Assembly (NCBI RefSeq): GCF_900129445.1
Contig: NZ_FQVT01000003.1
Coordinates: 368,013 to 432,012, forward strand
DNA length: 64,000 nt
Source of the DNA: Salegentibacter echinorum
GTDB taxonomy: Bacteria; Bacteroidota; Bacteroidia; Flavobacteriales; Flavobacteriaceae
Direction of reading: 5' to 3'
The notes below the pieces were generated by a model. It ran no database searches. It was not told where the DNA came from and saw nothing but the letters and a program-made list of their open reading frames with translations. Positions 26,573-36,468 of the stretch are shown piece after piece (the first letter of the stretch is position 1; every line of letters begins with the position of its first letter). The position numbers and the translations under genes are program-made.

Positions 26573-27106
26573 ATTTAATTGTTTTTATAACTAATTTTTC
26601 TTTTGAATATCTATTCCTCCTGTTCATAACCTGTTTTACCAAAATTCTGGTAAGATTTAAAAAAGAATTTACCTGATTTTTACAGTTAGTAAATTTATGA
26701 TTTTACTTCTGTATAAACACAAGAGGGAAGGCTTATATTGCTTTGAAAAGTGAAAGAGCTTATAATTATTGTAGTTTTCTAACATCCAAATCGGGATATT
26801 TCAAATTGAAGTTTTAGATAAAATAGGAATTTGGCTTAATGGATGCAGATTTGCACTGAAAAAATTGCCACAAATTCACGAATATTTATTATTTCTGATT
26901 TCTGATTTTGGAGACAAGCGGGTTTTCTAGGCCACTAAGACAGGAAGTCACAAAGGTGCAGCAGGATTTTCTTGGAACTTTATGTCTTTGTGGCTATTTT
27001 TATTTTAAATGTTAATTGCTGAAGATGAGATTTATTCTATAATCGAGGTTTAAATGCTCATAGCCTTGCTCAGAGACAGTTCATTTCTTCAACTTTTATT
27101 TTCATT
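26573..27106. other. Non-coding region upstream of IS element, with imperfect inverted repeat
   Basis: About 530 bp without coding signals. Positions 26931-26947 (GCCACTAAGACAGGAAG) and 26978-26994 form an imperfect inverted repeat (14 of 17 positions). The arms resemble interspersed 'ccac-aaagac' repeats common in Bacteroidota intergenic DNA. Also holds the promoter of the S9 peptidase gene. Confidence 0.5.
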
Positions 27107-28420
27107 GCTGTCCCATTAAAGTTTAAAATAGTTCTTTGAGATGTTTGAAATGTAGTTAGTTACAGAGGTTTTATAAGCGAACGGACTTGAAAGACATAGT
27201 TTTGTATCAGATGTATCTGAAATTCATATGTTCCAAGATAAATACGTTTTCGCTCAGTTGATCTCGTTTCTTAATCGGAGTAAATTCAATCGTATTGTCG
27301 TCAAATATGAAGGAGACAAATATGTAAAGCATTTTAGCTGTTGGAATCAACTGCTTGCTTTGATGTTCGGCCAGCTTTCTAATCGTGAAAGTTTAAGAGG
27401 TTTGATTGTCGCTCTGGACGCTCATTACTCCAAAACTTACCATCTAGGGATGGGTGAAAATGTCTCAAAATCATCTTTGGCAAGAGCCAATCAGGATAGG
27501 GACTATCATATCTTTGAAGAGTATGCTTACTACTTGATAAATCAAGCAAGAGAGAAGCGTACCACCAATATTTTTAATCTCGGTGGTAACGTCTACGCTT
27601 TCGATTCAACGAAAATTGACTTATGCCTTTCCGTATTTTGGTGGGCAAAGTTCCGCAAGAAAAAAGGCGGTATCAAAGTGCATACATTGTACGATATAGA
27701 AACACAGATTCCGACATTTTTTCATATTACAGAAGCTTCTGTGCACGATTCAAAGGCTATGAAAGAGATCCCTTATGAGCCAGACTCTTTCTATATATTT
27801 GACCGAGCTTACAATAGCTTTAAGATGTTGTACAAGATTCATCAGATAGGAGCCTACTTCGTTGTCAGGGCAAAGAAGAACCTTCAATATAAAACCATCA
27901 AATGGAAACGCAGGTTACCCAAGAATGTACTTTCTGATGTGACAATTGATTTAATAGGCTTTTATCCGAAAAAGTACTATCCAAGATCGCTTCGCATGGT
28001 TAGATACTGGGATGAGGAACAAAAACGTGAATTTGTCTTCTTGACAAATGCCACCCACATCTCAGCGCTGCAGGTTGCAGAACTTTATAAGAACCGTTGG
28101 CAGGTGGAACTGTTCTTCAAATGGCTGAAGCAGCATCTTAAAATCAAGAAGTTCTGGGGTACTACCGAGAATGCCGTTCGAATCCAGATATATGCCGCTC
28201 TATGCACCTACTGCCTGGTGGCAAGCGTACAACACGAAATGAAACTGGATAGAAGCACATATGAAGTACTCCAAATATTGAGTATATCCTTGACAGATAA
28301 AACGAATCTTCGAGAACTCTTTAGCAAAACTAAATTTCAAAATGACAAAGAACGAACTAGGCTTAATGGGCCAAATTTATTTGATTTTTAAAACGTCCCA
28401 ATTTTAATGGGACACTAGTG
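27107..28420 (+). mobile_element. IS4-family insertion sequence, apparently complete
   Basis: Terminal inverted repeats TGTCCCATTAAA at 27109-27120 and its complement at 28403-28414 surround one transposase gene. Outside them the same 13 bases TTTTATTTTCATT occur at 27094-27106 and 28421-28433, which fits a target-site duplication (IS4 elements make 9-13 bp). The element is about 1.3 kb. Two extra bases on the left and six on the right lie between repeat and duplication. Confidence 0.88.
27228..28391 (+). CDS. IS4-family transposase
   Basis: 387 residues, full length. N-terminal DUF4372-like region (FLNRSKFNRIVVKY), then the DDE RNase-H fold: first Asp in AFDSTKIDL, second Asp in IFDRAYN, and the Y-(2)-R-(3)-E-(6)-K signature in YKNRWQVELFFKWLKQ with the catalytic Glu. 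No frameshift, so the copy may be active. Confidence 0.95.
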   Translation: MFQDKYVFAQLISFLNRSKFNRIVVKYEGDKYVKHFSCWNQLLALMFGQLSNRESLRGLIVALDAHYSKTYHLGMGENVSKSSLARANQDRDYHIFEEYAYYLINQAREKRTTNIFNLGGNVYAFDSTKIDLCLSVFWWAKFRKKKGGIKVHTLYDIETQIPTFFHITEASVHDSKAMKEIPYEPDSFYIFDRAYNSFKMLYKIHQIGAYFVVRAKKNLQYKTIKWKRRLPKNVLSDVTIDLIGFYPKKYYPRSLRMVRYWDEEQKREFVFLTNATHISALQVAELYKNRWQVELFFKWLKQHLKIKKFWGTTENAVRIQIYAALCTYCLVASVQHEMKLDRSTYEVLQILSISLTDKTNLRELFSKTKFQNDKERTRLNGPNLFDF

Positions 28421-28433
28421 TTTTATTTTCATT
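28421..28433. repeat. Right copy of 13-bp target-site duplication
   Basis: Identical to 27094-27106 on the other side of the IS4 element. Confidence 0.8.
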
Positions 28434-28687
28434 TATAAAATCAAAAATTCACTATACCCCGTATTTGGTGCGAATCGAAAATCTTACTACATTGTTATGT
28501 GAAGATTGAGGTCTAAACGAATATAATGGCAGGAATAGGAGCAAAATATAGGTTGATCTAATAGATGAGAAAACGATTTGCTGTAAACCCTGGGAAAGTG
28601 ATAAATTATTTTTGAAAAGGTTTTCATTAGGAATTAATCAGGATAAATAAGTAAATCTTATTTTAGTCTATTATTTTAGAACACGGT

Positions 28688-29614
28688 ATGATAGAAAAAC
28701 AGAATAACAAACGCTGGATCATCATTTACAGCATAGTAGCAGTGATTCTTATTGCCCTTCACTATTTACTAAACTTAGATATTTTTGATCCCTGGAAGGA
28801 ATATCTTCCCGTTGCCCAAAAATTAATTCTAAGCTTATTTTTAATTACTATAATTTTTCTGACAAGTAAAATTGCCGGCAAGATTGTGAGTTCTCAAAGC
28901 CATTCTGAAGGAGATATGTATAATTTGTTACGAATTATTCGTTTTCTCGCTATAGCTTTCAGTTTAATTGTGGCAGCATCTTTTTTATTTCAGAATTTAT
29001 ATGCTGCAGCGGTTAGTTTTGGTTTAATCTCCCTGGTTTTGGGTTTTGCTTTGCAGGCGCCAATTGCTTCTTTTATCGCCTGGATTTATTTGGTTTTTCG
29101 CCGATTGTACCTCGTGGGCGATAGGATTCAAATAAAAGAATTTAAAGGTGATGTAATTGAGATTAGTTATTTGGACACTTTAGTTTTGGAGTGTAGTGGT
29201 GAGTACCTGGGTAATGACCGCAGGAGTGGGCGTATTATTAGATTTCCAAATAGTTTAATTTTAAAAGAACAAATTACAAATTATACCGGGCCGCAGGTTC
29301 CTTTTATCTGGAATGAAACACCAATACAAATAGCCTATACCAGCGATTTAAAATTTGTAGAAAACTGCCTGCTAGAAGCGGCGCAAATGGATTTTAATGA
29401 TCAATATCCTAAATTTGCTGCCCAAAAAAGAAAACAATGGGATCCTGCAGTTTATTTTAGAATTAATAAATATGCCTGGATGGAAGCAGTAGTTTCTTAT
29501 GCAGTGGAACCAAAAGATACCACCGGCCGCCGAAACCGTATTCTAAAATATGCCCTACCTAAATTAAATAGTGCTCCAGATAAAGTACAATTTCCAGAAG
29601 GAACACGACGGTAA
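28688..29614 (+). CDS. Mechanosensitive ion channel, MscS family
   Basis: 308 residues. Four hydrophobic segments; the pore-lining helix and beta domain are recognisable in AAAVSFGLISLVLGFALQAP followed by RRLYLVGDRIQIKEFKGDV. The C-terminal domain is short. MscS channels open on membrane tension and protect against osmotic downshift. Stands alone downstream of the IS4 element; 254 bp of upstream DNA contains no other gene. Confidence 0.9.
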   Translation: MIEKQNNKRWIIIYSIVAVILIALHYLLNLDIFDPWKEYLPVAQKLILSLFLITIIFLTSKIAGKIVSSQSHSEGDMYNLLRIIRFLAIAFSLIVAASFLFQNLYAAAVSFGLISLVLGFALQAPIASFIAWIYLVFRRLYLVGDRIQIKEFKGDVIEISYLDTLVLECSGEYLGNDRRSGRIIRFPNSLILKEQITNYTGPQVPFIWNETPIQIAYTSDLKFVENCLLEAAQMDFNDQYPKFAAQKRKQWDPAVYFRINKYAWMEAVVSYAVEPKDTTGRRNRILKYALPKLNSAPDKVQFPEGTRR

Positions 29615-29646
29615 TAGAATTTAGTGATTTTTAATCTTGCTCTTAT

Positions 29647-30432
29647 TTACTCTAATAGCTCATAACTATAAATACGCTGATTGTCCCAGGTGATAATACT
29701 CAAAGAATTCCCTTCGCTTTTGCTTAAATTCTCTTGAGTGAAAGTTTTAAGGTAATCCACAGTTTTATTTAAAGCGTCTTCATTTTCATATAGATAGTAG
29801 GTTGAAGCTGTATTGATCCAGTTACCAGATGAACTATCAGGATATGGAATACGGCCATTTTTTGGAAAATTATAGGGAGTTAAAGCTTCAATTTCTTTCA
29901 ATTTTGTTAGAAAATCTTCGCATAAATAAGTTTGTTCTAAATTAGTGCCACAAATCACCGCAAAGGAATTTTCAGGATATCTTAGGGTAATTGGGTTTAC
30001 TAATTTTGTAAATTCCTGTTCTTGAGAAACGATTTCAATCTTTTTGGAATTGATGTTCACGCGATATTTATCTATTTGGTCACCGCGAACGATATTAAGC
30101 TGTTGTGTTTTTTCTGGTAATTCCAGGTAACCGGTCGCTGGCCCTATTGCTGTCAAGCAAATATCTGATTTATTTATCCCACTTATATGTATTGTTAATT
30201 TCCCATTCTTAAAATTTTGAGTAAAATTGATAGTGAAATTTGCACAGGGGAAAGGTTTTTCAGTTTTTAAAATCAGGTTTAGGTGTGGCCGGCCTTTTTT
30301 ATTGTCTTTATAAACTTCTTTAGCATAGAATTCAATAGCTGTAGTGAGTGTTTTATCATTTAAAACTGTATCGTCTTCTGTATCACAGGATGCGAAAGTG
30401 AGAACACAAAGAAGGAATAGTAATTGTTTCAT
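29647..30432 (-). CDS. Lipoprotein of unknown function
   Basis: 261 residues with lipobox TFASC (Cys 16). No family recognised; the body is mixed alpha/beta with four further Cys residues (near 62, 86, 160 and 171) that may form disulfides. Convergent with the MscS gene (32 bp between stops). Confidence 0.7.
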   Translation of the reverse strand: MKQLLFLLCVLTFASCDTEDDTVLNDKTLTTAIEFYAKEVYKDNKKGRPHLNLILKTEKPFPCANFTINFTQNFKNGKLTIHISGINKSDICLTAIGPATGYLELPEKTQQLNIVRGDQIDKYRVNINSKKIEIVSQEQEFTKLVNPITLRYPENSFAVICGTNLEQTYLCEDFLTKLKEIEALTPYNFPKNGRIPYPDSSSGNWINTASTYYLYENEDALNKTVDYLKTFTQENLSKSEGNSLSIITWDNQRIYSYELLE

Positions 30433-30509
30433 ATTTATAAGATGTGTCTAATATCAAAAGGTTGCTTATTATTTCAGAAAAAACGACCGTATATTTTTAA
30501 TATAATTCA

Positions 30510-30546
30510 AAAACCCCCGTAAAGCTATAATCTCTAAGGGGGTTTT
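30510..30546. terminator. Terminator hairpin after second S9 peptidase gene
   Basis: AAAACCCCC at 30510-30518 pairs with GGGGGTTTT at 30538-30546; on the minus strand the stem ends in a T-run. It is 25 bp beyond the stop of the peptidase gene. Confidence 0.8.
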
Positions 30547-30570
30547 CTCTAATAATTGTTATTCAAAAAA

Positions 30571-32604
30571 TCATTTATATTTCTCAAACCAGGCCAGGAT
30601 GTGCGCTACTTTTGCAATTAAATTACTGGGGCGGGCAGCGATGGAGTGTGAAGCTTCGGGTATTTCTACCAGAACACTTTCAATTTTTCGTAGTTTTAAA
30701 GCATGGTATAGCTGTTTTGCTTCGCTGGGCGGGGTACGCAAATCGTCCATTCCCACCATAACCATAGTTGGGGTTTCAATATTTTCTACCAGGGATAAGG
30801 GCGAAAATCCCCAATAACCCTCTACATTCTCCCAGGGTTGGCCGGTTATTCTGGAATTAGCATAATTAAAATAATTATCTGCCACCAGAGTTTTACTTAT
30901 CCAGTTTACCACCGGTTTAATAACCGCTGCTGCTTTAAACCTATTGTTTTTTCCAATCATCCAGGCTGTCATGGTGCCTCCCGCACTACCGCCGGTAACA
31001 TAAAGTTCATTGGCATCTACTTCGCCTCTTTCAATAAGTTTATCTATGCCATCCATCACGTCATTATAATCTTCCCCGGGATAATTATTAAACAGGAGGT
31101 TCCCAAACTCTTGGCCATAGCTGGTGCTTCCGCGTGGATTAGGGAAGAAAACGATATAATCATTGGCTGCAAAAAGCTGAATTTCTGCTGAAAAATGAGG
31201 ACCATAGTTTAAAATTGGTCCGCCGTGATTTTCTACCAACAGAGGATATTTCTTGTTTTTATCATAATTTGGAGGATAGGCAATAAATCCCTGAATATCT
31301 CTACCATCTACAGAACTCTTGTACCATATTTCCTCTACCTTAGCTAAATTACGATACCCTAAAAGTTCTTCATTAAGCGCTGTTAAAACTGTAGATTTCT
31401 TGCTGCGTTTATCAATAACAGCCACATCGGCAGGACGATCGGGTCTTGAAAAAGTATAGGCAATTTCATCTTTATCTGAAAGGCTAAAACTACCGCTGCT
31501 ATAAGGTCTGCCTAAGCTAGTGCCGCCAACATCATCGGTGATTTCGGTGAGATTACCTTTAAGATCAATATATCCAATTTTGGTAAGACCAAGATCTTTA
31601 TATTTAAAATAGAGTCCCTTGCTTTTACGGTCCCAGGCAATATCTGAAATGCTTCGATCCAAATCCTTAGAAATAAGCTTTTTATTATCACCATTATCAT
31701 CCATAACCTGAAGTTGCTGCAATTGATAGGTTTGCACTTTGTCCTCAAAACCTAAATAAGCAATATGTTTACCGTTTGGAGAAACAACCGGAGATTCATC
31801 TGGACCTTTACGGTTGGTGAGTTGCGCGATCTCTCCTGATTTAATTGCTACGGAATAAATTTCACTGTTTCTAAAGTCATATTCCCAGTCTTTATTTCGG
31901 TTTGCCGAAAAGTAGATTTTCTCGCCATTAGCTGCCCAGGAAAAATCCCCCTTATGATTGAAATTTCCGTTGGTAAGTTGTCGTGGAGCGCCACCATCTG
32001 CAGGGATCACAAAGATATGCGTAAACCCCGGGTCTATATACCCAGAGCCATCTGCTTCATGTTTTAGTCGATCTGTAATACGGGGTTTTTTGGCCCATTC
32101 AGCTTTCTTGGGTTTAGATGGAAGATCTACAATTACCGGTGCATCGGCATTAATTTTCATCGTAAAAGCGATAGATTTACCATCTGGCGACCAGCTTAAC
32201 GAAGATGGACTATTTTCCAACTGGGTAAGTGCGGTGCTAACGCCCGTTTTTACCCAATATATAAAAACCTCATTGCTTTCTTCAGTAGAACTTATAAAAG
32301 CGATGCGATCACCAGAGGACGACCAAACCGCCGATTTCTCATTAGCTTCCCGGTTTGTTAATTTATAGTGCTGGTTATTCTTTGTAGAGACCAGCCATAG
32401 AGAACTTTTAGATTTATCTTTCATAAGGTCAAATCCCGTACGGCTATAAACTACGGTTTCACCATTTGGAGAAATCTGCGGATTTGCGGCATATTCCAAC
32501 TGGAACACATCCATGTACTCAAAATTAGATTTAACCTGAGCACTGGATACTGTAGCAATAAATAATAAAATAAGGTAGGAGAGACTTGATAGAAATCGTT
32601 GCAT
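30571..32604 (-). CDS. S9-family serine peptidase, secreted
   Basis: 677 residues, signal peptide about 1-22. Beta-propeller with WD40-like/TolB-like repeats (QISPNGETVVYSR, LSWSPDGKSIAFT, PVVSPNGKHIAYLG) to about residue 410, then an alpha/beta hydrolase: nucleophile in GGSAGGTM, Asp in VGMDDLRTP, His in EASHSIAA. Distinct in sequence from the S9 enzyme at 24665-26572, so not a recent duplicate. Likely periplasmic dipeptidyl or oligopeptide peptidase. Confidence 0.93.
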   Translation of the reverse strand: MQRFLSSLSYLILLFIATVSSAQVKSNFEYMDVFQLEYAANPQISPNGETVVYSRTGFDLMKDKSKSSLWLVSTKNNQHYKLTNREANEKSAVWSSSGDRIAFISSTEESNEVFIYWVKTGVSTALTQLENSPSSLSWSPDGKSIAFTMKINADAPVIVDLPSKPKKAEWAKKPRITDRLKHEADGSGYIDPGFTHIFVIPADGGAPRQLTNGNFNHKGDFSWAANGEKIYFSANRNKDWEYDFRNSEIYSVAIKSGEIAQLTNRKGPDESPVVSPNGKHIAYLGFEDKVQTYQLQQLQVMDDNGDNKKLISKDLDRSISDIAWDRKSKGLYFKYKDLGLTKIGYIDLKGNLTEITDDVGGTSLGRPYSSGSFSLSDKDEIAYTFSRPDRPADVAVIDKRSKKSTVLTALNEELLGYRNLAKVEEIWYKSSVDGRDIQGFIAYPPNYDKNKKYPLLVENHGGPILNYGPHFSAEIQLFAANDYIVFFPNPRGSTSYGQEFGNLLFNNYPGEDYNDVMDGIDKLIERGEVDANELYVTGGSAGGTMTAWMIGKNNRFKAAAVIKPVVNWISKTLVADNYFNYANSRITGQPWENVEGYWGFSPLSLVENIETPTMVMVGMDDLRTPPSEAKQLYHALKLRKIESVLVEIPEASHSIAARPSNLIAKVAHILAWFEKYK

Positions 32605-32632
32605 ATTAAATTTTTTAGTTGAAAATTCTACT

Positions 32633-32640
32633 CAAATCTA
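32633..32640 (-). promoter_or_regulatory. Bacteroidota-type -7 element before S9 gene
   Basis: TAGATTTG on the minus strand matches TAnnTTTG and lies 29 bp before the ATG. No clear -33 TTG at the proper distance. Confidence 0.35.
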
Positions 32641-33085
32641 AGATTAATATCTATGATTTTAATCTTTTTGAATAAAATTCCACTTTCTATTTTGTACAAA
32701 TAACTACCCCCATTTGGGCAAGTACACGAGTTTTTGTGCCGGCTTACCCTGGAATTAATTGGAAAAATTTTTATGCGGAATAAGAATAGCTATTCCTAAC
32801 TCAAGAATTTAAAAGTGAAAATTCCGGATTTCTAAATATGAGAATACCACGAATTTTAATATTATCCTCGTTTAGCGAAAAATAATGTTATAGTTTAGCA
32901 TTAACTCTCAGATTAATATTATGATTAATTAGAAAAGTTTTCAGGAAAAAACAAAATTGCCTTAATAGGAAAGCTATTAAGTGATATGTTTTGAATATTT
33001 TCCAGTTCTATTCTTACGTGAATTAAGAATGCAAGAATATAGAACGAATGTGACTATTATCATAATGAAAAATCTAATTTCTGAA
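32641..33085. other. Divergent intergenic region
   Basis: About 445 bp, AT-rich, between the S9 peptidase (minus) and ROK kinase (plus). No gene, no strong hairpin; contains both promoters. Confidence 0.55.
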
Positions 33086-33093
33086 TACATTTG
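33086..33093 (+). promoter_or_regulatory. Bacteroidota-type -7 element before ROK gene
   Basis: TACATTTG matches TAnnTTTG. A transcript starting about 7 bases downstream would exclude the TTG at 33096 as start codon and favours the ATG at 33117. Confidence 0.4.
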
Positions 33094-33116
33094 AATTGAA
33101 ACAATATAAAGACATT

Positions 33117-34088
33117 ATGGATCTAGTAGCTGGTATAGATATAGGAGGTACCAAAACCAAAATAGGCCTGGTAAATAAGGATGGAAAATCAATAAATAAC
33201 ACATATTTTAGAACACGGGAATTTGAAGATCTGGATGATTATTTAGATAAGGTTAAAGATACCGTTGATAAATTAGTTAACGACTGCGAACACGAGGTAA
33301 ATCTTTTAGGATGTGGAGTAGGGGCCCCCAATGCTTCCAGCCGGACAGGTTGTATAGAAAATGCTTCCAACCTTGCCTGGAAAGGTCGCGTTCCCTTAGT
33401 AGCTAAATTAAAAGATCGCATTAATTTGCCTATTCGCGTGATGAATGATGCCAATGCTGCTGCAATGGGAGAGATGCTCTTTGGTAATGCTAAAGGCCTG
33501 GAAGATTTTATCTTGCTTACCCTTGGCACCGGGTTAGGTTCTGGTATTGTGGCCAATGGTCAAATCATAGAAGGTTCTGGGGGACTCGCAGGTGAACTTG
33601 GTCACGTGGGTTTAACTGTAGAAGAAGGTAGATATACGGGAGTTGGCGTACAGGGCGGCCTGGAAGCTTATGTTTCAGCAACGGGGCTTAAACGCACTAT
33701 CTTGCATATGCAAAGCAAATATACCGAAGACAGCCGATTTAGGGATATTGCATTTAATGATTTGCACGGTGAGGATATAACCAAAGCGGCAGAAGAAGGG
33801 GACTTTATAGCTTTAAAAGCCTTTGATTATACTGCTGAAATATTGGGGATGGCGCTGGCCAATTTTACCGCTTTTACCCAGCCTGAAGCTATATTTCTTT
33901 TAGGCGGACTCGTAAACAGCGGAAAATGGATACTTGATCCATTGGAGAAATATTTTGATCAATACTTAATGGAGGCTTATAAAGGAAAAGTTGAACTTAA
34001 ATTTTCTGGACTTCCGCCGGCTAGTGCCGCTATCTGTGGTGCTGCAGCCTTGATATGGGAATTGGATAAAAAGAAGCTGGCTATGTAA
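33117..34088 (+). CDS. ROK-family sugar kinase (glucokinase-like), zinc motif degenerate
   Basis: 323 residues from ATG 33117. Phosphate-binding DIGGTKTKIG near residue 8, catalytic Asp in MNDANAAAMGE, adenosine motif LGTGLGSGIV, and the EGSGGLAGELGHVGL segment carrying the His that usually ligands zinc. In most ROK kinases the next loop is CxCGxxGCxE; here it reads GRYTGVGVQGGLEAY, i.e. all three or four cysteines are gone while the following Glu is kept. ATP-dependent phosphorylation of glucose or a related sugar is the family role; specificity cannot be told. Monocistronic. Confidence 0.88.
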   Translation: MDLVAGIDIGGTKTKIGLVNKDGKSINNTYFRTREFEDLDDYLDKVKDTVDKLVNDCEHEVNLLGCGVGAPNASSRTGCIENASNLAWKGRVPLVAKLKDRINLPIRVMNDANAAAMGEMLFGNAKGLEDFILLTLGTGLGSGIVANGQIIEGSGGLAGELGHVGLTVEEGRYTGVGVQGGLEAYVSATGLKRTILHMQSKYTEDSRFRDIAFNDLHGEDITKAAEEGDFIALKAFDYTAEILGMALANFTAFTQPEAIFLLGGLVNSGKWILDPLEKYFDQYLMEAYKGKVELKFSGLPPASAAICGAAALIWELDKKKLAM

Positions 34089-34309
34089 GATTGGGAAAAA
34101 TAGGATAGAGAACACCTTAAAAAAGCATTTTCATAAATATTTATAGCTCTTTTAACCTTGAACTTAAAAAAGATTTTGGCTGAAAGCTGTATTGGCAATT
34201 CTCACTGAAATCGGGATATCTATTAACTATTATCAACTTTTTGAAGGATGTAGTTTTTGGTTTATATAGAAAAAAGTTTTAGAAAAGTATTAGCTGTTTT
34301 CTGAACCAA

Positions 34310-35185
34310 TTATATCTCCAAAACTGCCACGAATTGAAGCGGAGGTACTTCCTTTAATTCAAGGGTTTCGTCATTATAGCTACCTTCAATAGGTTTAAAA
34401 TAAGATAGATCACAAGGGATTTTGGTGAGCTCTGCTGTAAAATCAACCTTAATAGTTTTATCAAGATCATCTAAATGAATGACGTATTGGAACGTGGCTT
34501 CATTTGGTAGAAATAAATTTAGCGAGTTGTCCAATGCTCTAATATCGGCATCGGGATTTGCAAATTCATCGGCAGGAACAAACTCAAAGTCTGCATTTGA
34601 AAAATCACCTTCTACATTTATGTTAGTTGGATCTATGGTTTTATTATCAATTAGATTATTACCCGAGCTATCAACTAACCTGATAAACAACAAGGGGAAT
34701 GCAGGATCAAAAAGTTCGCAATTAATTTCGGCATTTTTTACTTCAGTCAATACTTTAATTTCTTTTCCCTCTGGTAATTTGGGAATCAGTCTATGATAGG
34801 TAATATTTGGAGCTACCGTTGCGATATTTTGATTAAAAATCACCTTTAAAACATATTCACCTGTTCTGCAATCATCTGTGAATTGGTAATCAATAGAACT
34901 ATTTCCAGATGTTAATCCCTTTTTTCCAACTATCAAATCATAAGTAGTAAAATCAATATCTGGAATGCAATTACCAGATACCTGGTTAGTAAAATCCGCC
35001 TGATTCCGAATTACAGTAAAATCATCAGTGAGTTCCACTTCCAGGCTATTTTTTGTATTCGTACACCCGTATTCACGCTCTAAGCTGGTTGTATTTATAG
35101 GATTTTCCATGCAGTCCTTATCATCATTACTACAGGAAGTAATTGAAAGTAATAATATCAGAAAAAATAATATTCTAAACTTCAT
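34310..35185 (-). CDS. Lipoprotein of unknown function
   Basis: 291 residues, lipobox SITSC (Cys 18). Contains several Cys residues (DCMENP, YGCTN, GNCIPD, DCRTGEY) suggesting disulfides. A middle segment resembles a protease-complex/PrcB-like or Ig-like beta fold, but no family is assigned. First of a row of small minus-strand exported proteins (34310-37029). Confidence 0.65.
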   Translation of the reverse strand: MKFRILFFLILLLSITSCSNDDKDCMENPINTTSLEREYGCTNTKNSLEVELTDDFTVIRNQADFTNQVSGNCIPDIDFTTYDLIVGKKGLTSGNSSIDYQFTDDCRTGEYVLKVIFNQNIATVAPNITYHRLIPKLPEGKEIKVLTEVKNAEINCELFDPAFPLLFIRLVDSSGNNLIDNKTIDPTNINVEGDFSNADFEFVPADEFANPDADIRALDNSLNLFLPNEATFQYVIHLDDLDKTIKVDFTAELTKIPCDLSYFKPIEGSYNDETLELKEVPPLQFVAVLEI

Positions 35186-35361
35186 CGTTTTAATTTTACA
35201 TGTTTTTATTTTTCATCAGAAACATCCTATCTTTTTTCAGTATTTTGTAGCAGTTAATGTTTTGAATTCTAGATCTTTTCATTTTTCAGAGCCTTACTAT
35301 TTCTGCTGAATTTTGGGTGAGTTTTATAAAATAGGCTTTTCAGATTCTATTAATTTTAAAA

Positions 35362-35679
35362 TTAAATTTTAACAAGCTCTATAATTTTTATTCTTTTTAG
35401 AGGCCCTGAAAAGCCACAATTTTTTCTTTCATCAGTTAATTGATATTTTAACCTCGCCTCAAATTTAATTTCAGAGTATTCACCTGGTAGATTGTCTGTA
35501 GTATAAGAATTATTATCCTTGGTTAATATAGAATATAAGCAATTATCTAATTCAGATTCATCAATAAAAATTGTGACATTTTCTGTTATTAAATTCTTAG
35601 AATTTGCATACTCAGAATCATCTTTGTCACAACTCATAAAAAGAATAAACAAACAGAATAAAAGACTGAAATTTTTCAT
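35362..35679 (-). CDS. Small lipoprotein of unknown function
   Basis: 105 residues, lipobox LFMSC (Cys 17) followed by an acidic linker. No domain recognised. Separate from neighbours by 176 and 89 bp. Confidence 0.6.
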   Translation of the reverse strand: MKNFSLLFCLFILFMSCDKDDSEYANSKNLITENVTIFIDESELDNCLYSILTKDNNSYTTDNLPGEYSEIKFEARLKYQLTDERKNCGFSGPLKRIKIIELVKI

Positions 35680-35768
35680 TGTATTGAAGTTTAAATTACT
35701 TGCAAAACGCTAGTAAGAATAATTTTTTATTTACACTATCTAAAATACTACCCTAAGCATATTGAATA

Positions 35769-36407
35769 TTATTTTATATGGTAATTAATTTTTAAAAAGA
35801 AACTATTTGTCCTTAGCTTAAATTTATCTGCTTTGTATAAACTAGTTATAGCAGCTTGATATTTATAACCTATGCCTGCCCCAAAATTTTCTAAAAAATC
35901 ATAATACAAGGAACCTCCAACAAAGGCTTCTAAAAAGTATCCTTTACTTTTTATCCTAATAGTATTCTTAACCTCAAAATTATTTTTTAAACCTCCTGTT
36001 AAAGTTGGTTTCAATTTACCCGTTAGCAAAGAATAATTAAAAGAAACGGGAACAACCAAAAACCTTTGCTCTATGATTTCCAGAAGTGGGGTAGAGGGAA
36101 TATTACATAAAAAACAAGCATGGTACGCTCCTGTAAAGTCCTTGTTGGCGTAAAGAATTCCAAAAGATAACATTAGTTTTTCTGTAAAATAGTAATTAGT
36201 TTTTAGTCCTAAACTGTAATTGTTTTGGTCGAATTCTATCTCATAGGCATTACCCCCTTCCATTAATATATTATCCATTCCATCGCTATCACTTGAGACA
36301 GATAAATTATCAATAGAAAATTCAATTCCGAAGCTCCACGGCGTATCCTGCTGAGCATTAACGCCAAATTGCAGTAATAAAAAGCTTATAAACAATACTT
36401 TTTTCAT
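35769..36407 (-). CDS. Outer-membrane beta-barrel protein
   Basis: 212 residues with signal peptide (about 1-18, ending VNAQ). Alternating hydrophobic strands with aromatic ends and a C-terminal FFLKINYHIK fit an 8-strand barrel of the PorT/OmpW-like group in Bacteroidota. Function unknown; lies between two lipoproteins of similar orientation. Confidence 0.7.
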   Translation of the reverse strand: MKKVLFISFLLLQFGVNAQQDTPWSFGIEFSIDNLSVSSDSDGMDNILMEGGNAYEIEFDQNNYSLGLKTNYYFTEKLMLSFGILYANKDFTGAYHACFLCNIPSTPLLEIIEQRFLVVPVSFNYSLLTGKLKPTLTGGLKNNFEVKNTIRIKSKGYFLEAFVGGSLYYDFLENFGAGIGYKYQAAITSLYKADKFKLRTNSFFLKINYHIK

Positions 36408-36468
36408 AAATCTATTTCAGGTTTGTAATGGTGATGAAGTAAATAACGATTTTCTGTAAGGTTTTTAA

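Noticed and set aside
32641..33085. Riboswitch before the ROK kinase
   Set aside because: No recognisable aptamer or hairpin-terminator arrangement; only AT-rich DNA.
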